This document shows positions 62,763-64,000 of a DNA stretch of 64,000 nt, piece by piece. The DNA is from Bacillota bacterium (GTDB lineage Bacteria > Bacillota > Clostridia > Acetivibrionales > DTU013). Both the position numbers and the translations under genes were made by a program. The stretch covers positions 4,090 through 68,089 of the forward strand of contig JAEYON010000033.1 in the NCBI GenBank assembly GCA_023411645.1. Direction: 5' to 3'. The stretch's first letter is position 1. Each line of letters begins with the position of its first letter. The notes beneath the pieces were generated by a model, which was not told the DNA's origin, did not search any database, and saw only the letters and a list, made by a program, of their open reading frames with translations.

Positions 62763-62996
62763 ATGGACAATGAAGTGGAAAAGATACTTGGAGAATACAT
62801 TGTAATAAAGGCTGAAGAGAACGGAGTCAATGTAATTGGACTTACCAGAGGTAGGGATACCAAATTCCACCACACAGAAAAGCTTGACAAGGGAGAGGTT
62901 TTACTGGCTCAATTTACGGAAAACACCTCCGCTATTAAGGTGAGAGGAAAATCCAGAATACTAAGCCGCCATGGCGAAATTATATCCGGGGATTAG
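62763..62996 (+). CDS. mtrB: Trp RNA-binding attenuation protein (TRAP)
   Basis: A 77-residue protein matching Bacillus TRAP along most of its length, with the blocks VIKAEENGVNVIGLTRG, DTKFHHTEKLDKGEV and ENTSAIKVRGKSRI. TRAP forms an 11-subunit ring that, with tryptophan bound, wraps G/UAG triplets of trp leader RNA. The RNA-contact residues Lys37, Lys56 and Arg58 (Bacillus numbering) have counterparts in KFHH and AIKVRG. GAGGTGG precedes the ATG, with its own promoter. No trp gene or anti-TRAP gene is in the window. Confidence 0.93.
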   Translation: MDNEVEKILGEYIVIKAEENGVNVIGLTRGRDTKFHHTEKLDKGEVLLAQFTENTSAIKVRGKSRILSRHGEIISGD

Positions 62997-63017
62997 TCCG
63001 AAGAGGGGCGTGTTAAA

Positions 63018-63215
63018 ATGTGGACAGTAGTATATATGGCTCAAAGCAAAGAGATCGCAACAGCATTAGAAGAGCTTCTTGCTAAAGAAGGAATACTTGT
63101 TAAGCTCAGACCGATAAGCAAAAACCACGAAAATAACGATAACTATTATGAAGTTCTTGTACCGGAAGCAGAAGTAGAAGAAGCACACAGTGTCATCATT
63201 GAAAAGGGTTACTGA
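63018..63215 (+). CDS. Small DUF2007-like protein
   Basis: A 65-residue protein of one beta-alpha-beta-type fold: MWTVVYMAQSKEIATALEEL, then LVKLRPISK and a final YYEVLVPEAEVEEAHSVI. It resembles the short signal-transducer-like DUF2007 group that clostridia often carry near dnaE. GAGGGGC precedes the ATG, 21 bases after mtrB, so both may share a transcript. Role unknown. Confidence 0.6.
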   Translation: MWTVVYMAQSKEIATALEELLAKEGILVKLRPISKNHENNDNYYEVLVPEAEVEEAHSVIIEKGY

Positions 63216-63249
63216 TGCGTGAGGCAATCACATAATTAGAAAGGCCAGT

Positions 63250-63271
63250 CCCGTGCGAATAAAAGCACGGG
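63250..63271 (+). terminator. Terminator after the mtrB unit
   Basis: CCCGTGC (63250-63256) pairs with GCACGGG (63265-63271) around an 8-base loop, followed by a T-rich stretch. Confidence 0.65.
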
Positions 63272-63288
63272 CTTATTTGTATTTAGAA

Positions 63289-63992
63289 AACCCCGCGTTA
63301 GACGCGGGGTTCCGGAAAGCTTTAGCGGTGAGTAATAAAACTCCTTTTGATATAATGAGTGTTGCGGTCTGCTAACTGCAACATGAATATCAAAAGGAGG
63401 TCATTCAAAATGAATGATACACACAGTTTATCACACACAAAATGGAACTGTAAATATCACATAGTTTTTGCACCAAAGTATCGGAGAAAGGTGTTTTTTG
63501 AAGAGAAAAGAATAGAGGTGGGGACAATATTAAGGGAGTTATGCAAGTGGAAAGGTGTCGATATAATCGAGGCAGAAGTATGCCCGGATCACGTTCATAT
63601 GCTAGTAGAAATACCACCAAAGATGAGTGTATCCAGCTTTATGGGATTTCTCAAGGGGAAAAGCAGCTTAATGATTTACGAACGGTGGGGAAACATGAAA
63701 TACAAGTATCGAAACAGGGAATTTTGGTGTAGAGGTTATTATGTAGACACAGCAGGGAAAGATGCAAAAAAGATAAAAGAGTACATACAAAACCAGCTAA
63801 AAGAGGACGAATTAAGTGGACAGCTAATGATAGAGGATGCTAACCCGTTTACGGGTGGCAAGAAATAATGCCCGTTAACGGGTAGCTGGTAACAAACTTT
63901 CGCAAGTGGCAGACCGTACCAACGCCTTTTAGGCGTGGCTAGTAGTTAAGGGCTTCGCCCGTTAAAGAAAAACCACCGGCTAGGCCGGTGGA
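63289..63992 (+). mobile_element. IS200-type insertion sequence (IS200/IS605 family)
   Basis: A compact element of about 700 bp with one transposase gene. Its ends carry the subterminal hairpins used as recognition sites by Y1 transposases: AACCCCGCGT-TAG-ACGCGGGGTT (63289-63311) at the left and CCACCGGC-TAG-GCCGGTGG (63973-63991) at the right; both loops read TAG. There are no terminal inverted repeats or target duplications, as expected. It inserted just after the terminator of the mtrB unit. Exact cleavage sites lie outside the hairpins and cannot be fixed here. Confidence 0.85.
63410..63868 (+). CDS. tnpA: IS200-family Y1 transposase TnpA
   Basis: A 152-residue HUH-type single-strand transposase. 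The metal-binding H-x-H is CPDHVHMLVEI (His61, His63), and the catalytic tyrosine is in RGYYVDTAGK (residue 110 or 111). CAKYHIVFAPKYRRK-like KYHIVFAPKYRRKVF is the family start. AAAGGAGGTC precedes the ATG at 63410. The gene is full length with no break, so the element may be mobile. No tnpB accessory gene is present. Confidence 0.95.
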   Translation: MNDTHSLSHTKWNCKYHIVFAPKYRRKVFFEEKRIEVGTILRELCKWKGVDIIEAEVCPDHVHMLVEIPPKMSVSSFMGFLKGKSSLMIYERWGNMKYKYRNREFWCRGYYVDTAGKDAKKIKEYIQNQLKEDELSGQLMIEDANPFTGGKK

Positions 63993-64000
63993 TCATTATT

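Noticed and set aside
63869..63992. Possible guide-type omega RNA at the IS end
   Set aside because: Omega RNAs accompany tnpB; this element has only tnpA, so the hairpins are better read as IS200 structure.
1..64000. tRNA or rRNA genes
   Set aside because: None was recognised by eye in the gaps between genes; a covariance search was not possible, so this is a weak negative.

Overview
The window reads as a stretch of chromosome from an endospore-forming, anaerobic-type Firmicute, most likely a clostridium; the genus cannot be fixed from sequence alone. The case rests on spoIVA, the germination protease gpr, a Na+-pump decarboxylase beta/gamma pair, ECF transport, a c-di-AMP riboswitch on a cell-wall hydrolase, strong AGGAGG-type ribosome binding sites, frequent TTG/GTG starts and the conserved comEC-holA-rpsT-gpr neighbourhood. 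Base composition looks moderate throughout, with an AT-richer methyltransferase gene near 36.3-36.8 kb.

Layout. 0-4.7 kb: the end of an MMPL exporter with its heptad-repeat partner, an E2-like acyltransferase whose catalytic His is replaced, and a serine hydrolase. 4.8-20 kb: a carbohydrate catabolism island of four transcription units (deoC-FGGY kinase-GntR; isomerase-dehydrogenase divergent from an Old Yellow Enzyme homologue; pfkB-class II aldolase-DeoR-rhamnulokinase-like; 2-hydroxyacid dehydrogenase-shikimate dehydrogenase-like-cupin PGI-KDPG aldolase, with a second GntR). It has three regulators and recognisable operators but no sugar transporter. 20.2-25.6 kb: a DUF4097 protein, a duplicated P-loop protein and an ECF transporter (S component, fused double ATPase, EcfT). 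25.6-30.1 kb, minus strand: sodium pump beta and gamma subunits followed by two glycosyltransferase genes, one fused to a CsaB-type pyruvyl transferase. 30.2-32.1 kb: a candidate structured leader on a GNAT gene, then a c-di-AMP riboswitch on an SH3/NlpC-P60 hydrolase. 32.2-41.6 kb: comEC, holA, rpsT, a methyltransferase, an Rrf2 regulator, gpr, an M50-type peptidase and a divergent ligA. 41.6-48.5 kb: glnS, gltX, zinc-ribbon and membrane proteins, 5-formyl-THF cyclo-ligase and a CPBP protease. 48.6-52 kb: a sigma-54 gene lacking its DNA-binding end, then a lone large serine recombinase behind a small pentapeptide-repeat ORF. 52-58.6 kb: lipid kinase, spoIVA, phosphohexose mutase, a Cys-rich protein and an HD-GYP protein. 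58.6-59.1 kb: a gene-free block of direct and inverted repeats. 59.1-64 kb: dnaE, the TRAP gene mtrB, a small DUF2007-like protein and an intact IS200-type element.

How the genes fit together: the catabolic island supplies kinases, three aldolase types and oxidoreductases, enough to turn imported or phosphorylated sugars into triose-phosphate and 2-carbon or pyruvate-level products, with uptake encoded elsewhere. The rest is mostly housekeeping and sporulation. The points most worth a second look are the leader RNA at 30.2 kb, the truncated rpoN with a terminator just upstream of its start, the orphan recombinase with its repeat ORF, the repeat block before dnaE, the tandem P-loop protein and the TRAP gene. 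All functional calls come from reading motifs; no database search was run.
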